A program made the position numbers and the translations under genes. The notes under the pieces were generated by a model, which was given only the letters and a program-made list of their open reading frames with translations, made no database searches and had not been told where the DNA came from. Positions 26,095 to 37,700 of a stretch of 64,000 bases of DNA are shown here, in pieces. How positions within the stretch are numbered: the first letter of the stretch is position 1; every line of letters starts with the position of its first letter. The DNA lies in NCBI RefSeq assembly GCF_003672135.1, contig NC_039508.1, positions 12,163,945 through 12,227,944 of the forward strand, in the 5' to 3' direction. Source of the DNA: Ooceraea biroi. Taxonomy: Eukaryota; Arthropoda; Insecta; Hymenoptera; Formicidae.

Positions 26095-26740
26095 GAGGAC
26101 GGCGAAGCAGCGAGAGAAATTAGAGAAGGTGGCGGCCGGGAGTAAAAAAAGGAGGATAAAACGTGGTGGAGGAAGAGACTGAAGAAGGCGGGAACGATGC
26201 GTGAAAAAGAGCGAAAGACGTAAAGAGCGCGAGTGGAAAAGCGGATTCGCAAATTGCGGAAAGAGGCAAATGAGAGGTAAAAATAAAAAGGAGGGATCGA
26301 GAAAAGGGTGGAATCGCGAAAGATGCGACTGAAGATGTCAGAGGACGGGGAAAAAAATTGTGAAAGGGAGATCGAGAAGAACCGGAGCGCGGCGAAAGGG
26401 AAATACGGAACCAAACTCGAAAACGAGCCAAAGCGCACGAAACGAGTGTCAGAAGGGAGAATATAAAGAGAGAGCATTCGGAAAGGATAAGTTCGATAAC
26501 AAAAAAGAAAATCGTAGGATCGGCGGCAAGCACGTAGCAATGCGAGACGAAGAAAGAGAAAAATTGGAGAACGAGGAGCGGATCGTCGCTACGTTCGCGG
26601 AAGTATACAAGCGCAAGAATTTCGAATGGCGGAAGGAATCCCGGTGATCACGGAGCCGGCGTAAGATGGGGGAGCAAAAGAGAAGAAGAAGAGAAAAACG
26701 GTGCGCAAAGATAGACAGAAAGAGAGAATGACATGGGGTT
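26095..26740. repeat. Long purine-biased tract on the + strand
   Basis: About 640 bases are strongly enriched in A and G on the + strand with few pyrimidine runs. The tract includes short GA repeats but no single repeat unit. Its complement generates low-complexity Ser/Phe/Leu reading frames that I reject as genes. It lies in intron 1. Confidence 0.6.
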
Positions 26741-29700
26741 CGATCAGGTGCCGTGACACGTACGGAGGACACGTCTGGACACGTTCGTGACAAAGACGGT
26801 GGATTCGAGAATCGCTGTTTGCTCACACCCAATCAAGGGACTCGGACCCTTCTTTCGTCCGGTTATCCCTCGGACATGGATCACGTGCGTGCGTATGTGA
26901 GTGGGTGAATGTGTGCACGCACGCATGTGTGTAGTTTTAAATGCACATGGTGAACCGAAAGAGAGAGAGACACCCTACGATCGCTTTTTCGACCGCCATC
27001 TAATCCCCGATATGTCCCGTCTCGGCTACTCGTGATGTGGACGTTCCCGCGAGACCTCCACGAACATGTCCACGATTGCTTGCGAGCTTAGTCTGTTAAT
27101 CGAACGTATGTCCGATGAAACCAAACTCGTCGAATCTGTCGAAACGAGAAAACGCCCGAGCGTCGCCGAGCTTCGCGCTACTCACTTTCAGCTTATCTGA
27201 GAATTCTGTACGATTAGCTTGAGGATTTTATTTTTTAATGCAACATGGAAAGAGGATGTTGGACACGGGTTCCTCATCCCTCGATACCTCGACCGTCTTC
27301 ATTCCTTCTATCTCATATTCATTGGAATACCACCGTAGTTGATAGATATATGTCAAAAATAATTTATGAGCTTTAAATAAATCATAAAACAATGTGAATA
27401 ATTTTTTCCATTATGATGACGATCGATCCAATTTTAAATATTAAGTTGATGAAGTTGATTTAATATATATATTTATATATTTAAGTATAGTCCAAATCAA
27501 GCTCCTTTTAATGATTCACAGAAAAAGTAACTTAATAGAATCTATATAGAATATAATGAGTATATTAGTTTTTATAATTAATGAAAATAAATGAATAAAA
27601 TCATTCTTTTGCGCAGATTTTAAATTACCGTAATTTTTGCAGGCGGATGAAATACTGCGGACTCTATAAAGCTGCAAATTTAGAAATCAAGACGCTTATT
27701 TAAAACCCGGGAAACGTCGCGCGTAGAGAAAAAAGCATTCGAAATATAGTGCACGATTACGGGAATTGCCGAGAAAACAGTCAGCATTCTGCTCTTCTTA
27801 ACCCGACTATATCTAAGTTACGTTTGCGGCATTATATCTCCCAACATGTAACGGGTTTGGTGGTACATCGTATAATTTCATCTCGCGTGCCGACGTGTTG
27901 GGGAAGAAACACGTGTATGCGAGCGCCAAACGCACAGCAGGGATCCGACGGAAAATGAATGTAAGGAGTACAAGGCAGAGTTTCACGCGAATTCTACCGC
28001 GTACATAATAATAAATTCACTCTTTTTCGAAATTAATAAAAAACAACGCGTATATTACCCACATTTATCATAAAAATATCCGCACAAAATGAATAATTTG
28101 TCGACGATAAGAGTGGCACAAATTTAATGCAGAGTAATGCAATGCGCAATAAAATCAAGCACATCAAGTGCTGGAAATTAATTTTTGACATTTTATGTTT
28201 CAATATGCAATATGAAACAATTTCTCACACCTGTACAGGTATTCCTGTAACGCTCGCGAAATGTAGGACGATCGAAAATCGCGCTCGAGACACAGGAATA
28301 CCGCCCCCGCTCCTGAGGGAAACGAGGGAGTTTACTTTTCGTCGAATTTCCGCTGTCGAGACTGATTCCTCGGCGAGCCACGTCCGTCCGGCCAGACGTC
28401 CTCGAAAAGGAAACGGACGTTCACGTAATTTCAATGACCATCCGTCGCGCTCGACCGCTAATTTCAGCTGCGCAAGGAATTTCTTGGTCCCACGGGCACG
28501 CCTTACTGCACTGCTTCACGTGGCTGAGGAAAAACAGGAGAGGATTTCCCCGCATCGAACGCCGACTAGATTAAGTCGAGAATTCTCTGGCTGATAAGAA
28601 ACGCGATCTCTCGCCCGAGAATTGATTACATATTTATTTCGAGCAAAACGAAGCACTAAAATCTGCATCTCGGATGCCGTTAGGAAATTACGAGGAAATT
28701 ACGGTACACAAATCCACTCGGATATTTAATTCGAGATAAAAAATTGTGCGAGTTTTAAAGCGGTAACTTTTGTGATTATTTCTATCGCTCTCAGAACATT
28801 AATACGAAATACCTCGCGTAATTATTAAGGAGAAAAATTTTATTAATGAGAAAACGTATTCACGTAACGAGAAATATTCATTGATTAATCTTTAACATTC
28901 AATTATAACCGACCATGATTTTTCCGTGGCTTAATTAGCTTTTTCAGGCAAACACCTGATTTAAAATCTGATAAACATAATTTTCTCGATGCGAGCCAGC
29001 AGAATGATGCCACTGGAACGGTACAGCCGCGATAAAACAATGTGCACATTAAACCTGTAACGAAATATCACCGAGCGGTCAATGCTATCGGCAATTTTAA
29101 CTTTCGTGTATTGATACAGGCTTCCGGTGCTTATTTTGACAAATATTCCTCGAGCGGTCGCTTTTTACGGTATTGCGCTCTCGCTCGATACCATATCGAA
29201 AAGGAAAAGTACGAGAGAGCACGACAAAGTGAGATGAACGACGAGGAATAGTCGATTTGGCGATCCGTGAAGATATAAAATAAATTGTGTAAATATTAGC
29301 TTGCCCATCGCTAGTGGTTATGGAAAATATTTTTAACCGTTTCGAGGTACGAAGGAAAGCGGAGTCGACTGGCTGGCCAACCCGTGGACACATCGTTTCG
29401 CGAATATTGATATTCTCCGCTCTCACCACCGTGGGAAAACACTCTCGCACGCATTTGTTGAGAAAACATAGCGACCGCGGAATCGCTAATACTACGTATC
29501 AACCGTATGCAATTGCGAGTCGGTGTTTTCGGTTTTAATATATGCAGTGCGTGAAGTCTTCTGTATATATCTGTCGGCGAGACAGTATTATGTAGAGAAA
29601 ATTATGCACGGATTATCGCATGAAGTATCGATGATTATTTGGTGTTCAATTTGAAAATTTTATATTAAAATAATCGTTTATAATCTTTCAAACATGATTA

Positions 29701-31727
29701 AATTGTTAAAAAAATTATTTCGGATATCTGTGATTAAACATACATGTTTGTGATTCGTACTGAGCGCCGTGAGGTATATAAATTAATTCGGGATGTACAG
29801 ATGTACACTTGTTAACGTTTTTGATTAATTTAATTTGGTTTGATAGCTATATTTGCGTATCGAAATTCGATCATATTGATCCTATCTTGATTTGAACGAG
29901 ATATGACTTGTCGGTGTAATGAATCGTGCAAATTCATTGAAATTTGTCGGTCCATTCGGGTTCAAATAAACAGGCAAACACAATGATCTCGCGAATTAAT
30001 ATTAATCGGTCATCCGCGGCCGTCGTTTAAGCCTTTCTGCATGGATTTGTTACGCTCGATGACTTCATTTACGTTTGAATTGCTGATAATAACTGATTTC
30101 CAAAAAAAATATTATTTCGATAAAAACCTTAACTATTGGAATGGAAATTATCTCGATTTTTATTTCCAAATAAAAATCCAGTTTTCCACGCCGTGCAGAG
30201 ATACTACCTGAATCTGCGCTTTGAAATGTAGAATAAAAGATAGAGAAAAAGCTAAGCTCAACTGCAACTCGGTCCTCTGCTTACTTTTCCCTCCTTAATT
30301 AATTACTTTTTCCTCTCGGTTATTTTAAGATGTCTTCAATACACGAATACACGGTCTTTCTTGCAGCACTGATATTTCCTCGTTTCATATCAGCGAGCTT
30401 CCGCTTATTAACTCAAACGGAAACGATCACATCTATGTTCCGTTGCTATTCGCGACAGACGAAGCTGTTTCTCGGGGATCGCGGCGGTAGTGGCACTCAC
30501 GGGAGGATAGCGTGAAGTAGCGTGAGCAGCGTGAGCGCTGGAGAGAAGTGGAGAAACGTTTGAAGAAGGATCGGGGACCATCGGAGCGATGGTGTTGGCG
30601 GCGATAGTCCGGGATCCCCGTGGGAGACGTCGAATAACACGTTACTCGCTCACGACTCCTTACACCCTTAGAGGGGACAGGACCCTCTCTTGACCCGCGA
30701 CCCCTTCTTCGAGCGAGCCATCCCATCTTTCCTCCATCCTCGCTCGACATTCTCCGCGTTCATACGGTTACTCGACGTTCCTATCCACTTCCACTTCTCT
30801 CATGCTCTCGCTTCCGGCGACAATTATTATCGCTAAAGTTGGCCGGAATAACTGGAATTACCGTGTGTTTGATCATTGATTTCATGTAGTTTTTTTAAAG
30901 CATTGTTGAAATATATTGAAGCGTAATCTCGCGTACGACAGGAATCTGTTTTGGTGCTACGATAAACGATAAATGTTAAAAACGTTTAATACTGTAGAAT
31001 CTCATTTTGTTGAATAAATCGCAATTCAGAACACGCTAAATAAACTGTATGATAACGTTGCCGCATGATTTTTAAAAGTACGCGCCTCTATCACGCGATA
31101 CACGAAGAGGAAATACGTATGCATGTCGGGCCCGCAGGAAGCTTGCACGAGCAGTTAAAAGCGTGCTTGATCAGAGATACTCCGCAAAATAAAGGACTCG
31201 ATATGACGAGCAACAAAAAGCGATCATCGCTGCGACCCACATGTAGCAATATAACGTTTTTAACCCTCCCTTTGGCCTGCAACGGTTAACTGTTAACGGT
31301 TAACACGCGCTTACTCCGCGCTCCTCATCTGCGATTCTCGTCCTCGTTTCTCTCTTTATCAGATTTTTCATTCGCGTCACGCGTATGCTATCCAGGTTGG
31401 AAAGTTTTATCCGCGCTTTTAGCGACGATCGCGGGCAGAGACGGATTTAGAGGCGGCGGTGGCGAACGCACAGTGACGAGATATTTTCAATTCGGACGGC
31501 TACCACGTTGATCGGCGTCGCGTCACGCCGCTCGAGCGGACAAAGGGCCCAGGGAACAGTTGATTGGTTGTTCCGTTTTTCTTGTCAGAGTCGTGATACC
31601 GCGTGACACATCCGACCAACCAATCTGTTTCGCAATGTAGAGCGGTGCGACCGTGTTCTCCGCGCTGAAAAAGCGCGCAATCCGGCGGCGGCGTGTTTCA
31701 AGGCTTCCGTTTCAATCCTCCCCTGTC

Positions 31728-31875
31728 TCTCCCTTTCTTTCTCTCTCTCTTTATCTTTCTCTCTCTGTCCGTTTCTACTCTGTTCCAATCTCTACCTTTT
31801 ACCTCTCTGCTTCTCTTTCCGCTTTCCGCTATCCGGATTTTTCTTCTGCCTCTCTCTCTCTTTCTCCCTTTCTTC
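31728..31875. repeat. Pyrimidine-rich (CT)n tract
   Basis: Imperfect CTCTTT and TCTCTC repeats in intron 1, about 150 bases of mostly pyrimidine on the + strand. Confidence 0.75.
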
Positions 31876-33469
31876 CGACGACAGCGCATTTCACATCACC
31901 GCGTTAAAAAGCATTTCGCGTACGTAAGCTTGTATAATTGGACGACACGGGATTCGCGCGACCGGATTAAATTTTAATCCCACTCTATCGGTAGATTTCC
32001 AAAATTCCGTCGTATCACGGCGCCCATTATTATTCCCGCGCGCTGCGAAACGCGGTCGGTTCCGGGCGAGAGCCCCTTCGGCGTCGTTGTGTTTCAAAAT
32101 GTATTTTTCATTTTTGTCCACGCCGACTAATCCGCGAGCCTCGATATCGTCCACGCATATTTAATCCACGTGTGTCCATGACGTCGCGATGTCCGAGGAA
32201 AAACAATTCTGAAAAGACGTACCGTCGCGAAAAAAACACTCGCGCATTCGCGTATTTTATATTCCCGTGCATTCTAGTTGCAAGCTAAATATACACTACA
32301 TCGTTCTACCGGAATAGATAGACTATAAATAAAGCACATGAGTTTAAAATAGGTTGCATGTGTCCGTTTTAGACATGAATTCTTTTTTGCGAGATACTTC
32401 AAATTACGACCTGTCAATCTCCCTTGTCCCATTTTACATTTATTTACTCGTATCAAATATTAAACATCAAACATCAAACATCAAACTGTTCGCGAATCAA
32501 AATATCGAAAAAGACTATTGCTGCAAACGACACTCGGAAATTAATCGAGCGCCGTCTCGTTCTATCGTCCGCGAAATTAACAACTTCAACAAATATTGCA
32601 ACCATCAGATTCTCTTGCCTCCCCAACTACGGCGAAAATAAAAGCAATTGCTCTTCGAAAGTCACAAATTAATTCCCATATGGATTGCCGCGCACTCGTT
32701 CAGCGGCATGAGTGCGGAAGCATAATGAGTTTAACATTTCGTGCACTTTTGTCGTGATAATATTCCGAGAATGTTGATTGTCCCAATGTGGCAAAGGTAC
32801 AAACACAATTAATAAAGCAAAACACGGAAAATTTTAACGCGGTCTTCGCAATTATTCTAGCTCATAAATTGGGAATTACTCGTGTTTACGGTCACGTAAA
32901 CATGGGAATAATATTTCATTGCGTAAACTTGCAAAGCACCTCCCCCCGATTTCAGCCACGAGAAACTTCCGCTTTGATTAAAACTCCATTAAAGAATAAG
33001 GGCGGATCTCGCCGCGTAATTTCGACGAGTATTTACGGAAGAAGCTGTACTCTTGTCAACACACTCCTATCTCGCGATAATGCAAGGCTTTAATTTAACG
33101 GCCGCGGTCGTCGGGAGAAACGATGCAATAACGCAATGGCACATTCCAAGAAACAGATCGGGCACGGGTCGTAGAACGGAGCTCGCGACCTAGTTCATCT
33201 TCTTTCTTCTCCGAGAAAACGAAGTCGTTCCGAGTTCACTCTCTCCTTAATGTGCGTTAAATTGTAAATGGCGGACATTCGTCGACGTTGATTCGATATA
33301 TTGTTACATTTAAATGATTTTTTAATCAATCGGTCCTGTCCCGCAAACTCCTTGAATTTTCTATTCGATCAACAAGTACGAGCTAGAAACTTGCAATTTG
33401 TAATTGCGGTAGTCCGAGTGCCATCATAGCGAGAGCTTTTTATTGAAATTTTGGAAACTCTCAGATATA

Positions 33470-34754
33470 TTGGGTCATTAAGTATGAAACTTTACAAATA
33501 GAACATAAACTTTTGCATTTTTTGGCACATGGACATGATTTATTTTCAATCGAAGTATGCGCCCATGTTATCTACACACTTCTGCCATTTTAGTGGTAGT
33601 TGGCCTATGCCTCTACTATAGAAGCCAGGAGTACGGGAATCGATGAAGTCGCGGAAGGCTGTTTCGACTGCCTGTTGAGAATTGAAGAATTTTCCCACCA
33701 ACAAGTTGTCCAAATTCCGGAAGAAGTGATAGTCGGTAGGTGATAGATCTGGTGAATATGGTGGATGACGGAGAGTTTCCAATTCCAACTCCCGTAGCTT
33801 TGCCACGGTCAGTCGTGCAGTGTGCGGTCGAGCATTATCATGCAACAGCATTGGCATTGACCGATTGACCAATTTCGGTTGTTTAATAGCAAGTTGTTGC
33901 ATCATTTCGTCCAGTTGCTTGCAATATACTTCAGCCGTTATCGATGTACCAGGTTTCATAAAATTGTAGTAGATAACACCTGACCTGGACCACCAAGCAG
34001 TCACCATAAGCTTCTTCTGTGTAATGTTGGGTTTCGCGTGATGTCTTGGTGGTTCATCAGCGTTCAACCACTGATGTGAGCGTTTACGATTGTCGTAGAG
34101 TATCCACTTTTCATCGCAGGTCACAATTCGATTAAAAAAAGATTCATTTTTGTGACGGGAAAGCAAAGAAAGGGAAGCCTCTAGACGTTGCGCCTGCTGC
34201 GCATCGGTCAATTCGTGCGGGACCCATTTGTCCAACTTCTTTATCTTACCAATTGCAGCTAAATGAACCAATATGGTGGGTATGGAAACATTGAATATCG
34301 ATGCCAATTCACGTGTACTTTGAGATGGATCGGACTCTACTACGGCTCTCAAGCGATCATTATCCACCTTCGTCTTTGGTCTTCCACGTGGCTCATTAGC
34401 GAGGCTGAAATCTCCATCTCTGAAGTTTTTGAACCAATTGCCCACCGTTGCTTTAGTAGTTGAACCTTCACCAAATACAGCGTTGATATTACGAGCTGTC
34501 TCCGACACTGTGGTTCCACGGCGGAACTCATATTCATAAATCACACGAATTTTGGACTTTTCCATAGTTCTATAAAAAGAATCCACCAATAAAACTAATG
34601 AAGATATTTGAACAAACAAATATGACATTTGAAGAGCGAACATACATCTATCACACTAACCTAACCTGATACTGACGTCTAGCGCCAAATTTGAGATAAC
34701 AAATGTTAAAGATGGCGCTTTTACATTTGTAAAGTTTCATACTTAATGACCCAA
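33470..34754 (-). mobile_element. Complete mariner element (1285 bp) with intact transposase
   Basis: The ends are perfect 30-base inverted repeats beginning TTGGGTCATTAAGTATGAAA, flanked by TA at 33468-33469 and 34755-34756. Length, repeat length and target site are all typical of mariner. The transposase frame on the minus strand is uninterrupted. The element lies in intron 1 of the host gene in antisense orientation. Perfect end repeats and an unbroken frame suggest a recent, possibly still mobile copy; activity is an inference. Confidence 0.95.
33546..34565 (-). CDS. Mariner transposase, 339 aa, DD34D
   Basis: The enzyme excises the element by cutting at the inverted repeats and inserts it at TA. 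An N-terminal helix-turn-helix region covers about residues 1-110, with the GRP linker (GRPKTK) at 61-66. The WVPHEL signature is at 114-119. The catalytic residues are D151 (TCDEKW), D243 (HDNARPH) and D278 (YSPDLSPTDYH), with 34 residues between the last two, as in all classical mariners. The C terminus is AYFD followed by TGA. I chose the ATG at 34565, giving MEKSKIRVIYEYEF, because it matches the family length (about 340-350). An upstream in-frame ATG at 34643 would add 26 hydrophobic residues unlike the family. By general resemblance it is nearest the cecropia-type (Hsmar1-like) subfamily. Confidence 0.95.
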   Translation of the reverse strand: MEKSKIRVIYEYEFRRGTTVSETARNINAVFGEGSTTKATVGNWFKNFRDGDFSLANEPRGRPKTKVDNDRLRAVVESDPSQSTRELASIFNVSIPTILVHLAAIGKIKKLDKWVPHELTDAQQAQRLEASLSLLSRHKNESFFNRIVTCDEKWILYDNRKRSHQWLNADEPPRHHAKPNITQKKLMVTAWWSRSGVIYYNFMKPGTSITAEVYCKQLDEMMQQLAIKQPKLVNRSMPMLLHDNARPHTARLTVAKLRELELETLRHPPYSPDLSPTDYHFFRNLDNLLVGKFFNSQQAVETAFRDFIDSRTPGFYSRGIGQLPLKWQKCVDNMGAYFD

Positions 34755-37700
34755 TACGATCAGCATTTTAATTGATATAATTAATCAATCATTTTCCAGA
34801 CATGCTGCATGTGTGACCAATAGTTTGCAGAAATGTCTTCATCTGTTTGAAAATCAGAAAGATAGAACATGTCAGGATGAATTAAAGATCCGCTCGTGAG
34901 ACACTTCCGATCCAAAGTAATCTTGCAGGAATACGTTCCGTGAGTAAGTCACGCAACGCCCCGTAGAATGAGTACGAATGTGAGCGCACGAGAAATCGTC
35001 CGAGGTAGCAAAAAGCTTTATTCAGCGCCGGCACGAAAAGGTTAAATGCGAACACACGCCTCAGGCTCCGAGGCCCGCGATCGCAAGAAGCTAAACGAGA
35101 GTACATAGCAATAAAGGCGGAGGGTTAATTCTCGGCTAAGGCCACGATGCTGAATGCAGCTCGCCAAGCGGCCCATTTGCTCCGACTTATTTCCTTTCGG
35201 CCGACGAAAGCACACCTCGCGCAGTCAGGCGATCAATCACGAGCCTCGCCCGACATGTTTATTGATTATTAGTCGTTCACAACCGCGTACAACTTTATTA
35301 CATGGCATCATTTACCACAACCCCTTATGTAATTATCGCGCGTAATTTTGATTACACATCGAATGAAATTTGAAAATGATCGCGTTGTGATTAGAAAGAC
35401 AGTACGAACAAGAATCGCCCATCTTAATTTGCATATTTTCGATACGTGTTGGCTGTGACGAAAGTGTAACAACTACCGGATCAAACCGCTGATAATTTGC
35501 ATTAATCATGTAAGCGGTCGATGAAAATACATGACAATCGAGTTAATTTCTGGCGCGGCTAATTGACGGGGCCGTGTCTCGTTAAAACGTTTCACCAGTT
35601 ACAAATTAGAAACGGTTCAGAATGTTGCACGAATTCCCGTTAAACGCCGGCGTTTGGACGGGACATTTTGATCCAGAGCCGGCGTTAAATTCGACCGAAA
35701 GAGACTAAAGAGAGCGCGGCAAAACCAGCTGCACCACCGCCCCGCCTCGTCCTTGCCTCTCGGTCTTAATTGCGAAAATACACCGCGCTTAAATCCTCCC
35801 CCCCTCAACGGCAAGAAAGTCCGGGGGTGAAGAAAACAACGCGGGCAATAAACGCGGGGGCGCATTTCCGAGTGCAACGGCGACGTTGAACAGTTGTAGC
35901 TCACCGAGAGGCGCTTAAATTTGTCTTTCTCTTCTCGACTTGTCGCGGGAGAATCTGGAATTCGGAATAAATCTGTCCTTGAATACTACCGAGTGCCCGT
36001 CAGTGTTTTACGACACGGAATTGAAAGTCCAAAAATATTTTTACGGAGAACATACGAATCCTCGAAAGTGCGTTCAAATACGCGTGCGCGACAGCGTGAA
36101 TTTCGCTGGTTGTTTAATTTCTCCACGAGCTTGTTCCGAGCCCGAGCTAACAAGGGTTTGCTGCGAACCGCGACGCGTATTCGTCGGAACAAAAATCTCG
36201 TCGGTATGTCGAAGGAAGCTACCCGGAATCGGTTCTGTCTTGGCGCGACGCCAGCGCAGAAACCTCATGCTCTGGTGAACACGCGTCTCTAGGGGTGGCG
36301 GTCGACTCGTCGCCCTCGCCACGGAGACGACACCAACCCCGAAAAGAGACCTTTACGACGCCCGGGCATCCTCCGCCCGTCCATTATTCCTCGACTTTCC
36401 GGCCGCGCCACGGATAATCGCGTTAACAATTACGTGCCGGCTCCGCTGCGAGTTATCTAAATTGATTGCAGGAGTAATTGCATTCGCCCTCGGGTTTCCG
36501 CGACGAATTAAAGAAGACGTGAAGCAGGAATTAAAAGGGAAGAAAGGCGAGAGAGACGATCGCGTTTTTGCAACTGGCTCTGATGTGCACACGCGCGTCA
36601 AACGAATTTGTAATTTGTGCTTGAAGATGACACCAAGAAATGTTAATCTTCTAATGTTAATCTTCTTCAAGACATGTCTGCTTTAAAACGGAAAAGTTAC
36701 ATTAATTTTTTTACTCAAATGCATACAAAATACACCTAAGCAATTCAAGATTACCCTTATTAAAGTGTCGCGCACGCAACTGTACATGCCTCATCCCCGA
36801 ACTTCGTCTCGCGTGTTATCACGAGCATCTCGAAGGCGAGTGTTTTCGAACGAGCGGTGATATCGACGTCTCTCGGCATGAGAGCCGCGTAAAGAATTCC
36901 GTCGTTTATGCTTCGCGATCTCCCCGCCCGTTCGCCGATACGGGAGGGAATTCTGCTGGCATCGCAGCGAGTAAAGACCACTCATCGGTTCCTGGAAAGA
37001 GAAAAAGAGAGAACAGAGGGAAGGAGGCGGAAAGCTAGAAAAAGAGAAAGGGCGAGAAGGAGAGCGAACACAAGGGAACGCTTGGAGATAAGATAGGTAG
37101 ATGCCACGTAAGATATTCCGTACGAGGTACGAGCCCGAGCGAGTTCCTTATCCGTCGCGTCGCGGGATGAGAAAGAAATCTTTAAAGCGCACTTTGATTC
37201 ATAGGCGACCGCCCCGGCAGTGAGGGACAGAACGTGACCTGGCATTAAGTGCCCCATAAAATATTGCGCTCATGTAAATACCCTCGTAAAATTCAGCGGG
37301 CAATGTGGCGGCGGCGGTGGCGGCGGTGGCAGTGACTGCCGACCTCCGCTCGTGCCACATCGCGCCACGATATTCTAGATACTTGCTCCCTCCGGCCTTT
37401 TCTCGTGCCCTTCGTCTCCTATGCCGCAAATCCGAATTCGATGCTCAACCCTTTCTGCACTCTAGACTTTCTTCCCTACGTGTACAGGGAACACCGCACG
37501 AGAGACGAGTCTCGTCCGGATAAAAACGGAGCTTACCTGGGTCTGACTCGAAATTCGGCTTCCAAATTCGGCGCGGAGGAGGGTTTCCTTTGGGAAATTC
37601 GCGGCGGATGTGATGAGCAGCAGGCAGGCAGGCAAAATCTCGGCGAGAGATAAAAGTCAGAAGAACGCATCTAGTTTGCATAGAAAACGAGCATAAGCCA

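Noticed and set aside
26073..26540. 155- and 137-codon minus-strand frames rich in Ser/Phe/Leu
   Set aside because: Two overlapping frames open at once from the same biased tract, which is typical of composition rather than coding.
34565..34643. 26-codon N-terminal extension of the intact mariner transposase
   Set aside because: The extra residues are hydrophobic and unlike any mariner N terminus. The downstream ATG matches family length and the expected start.
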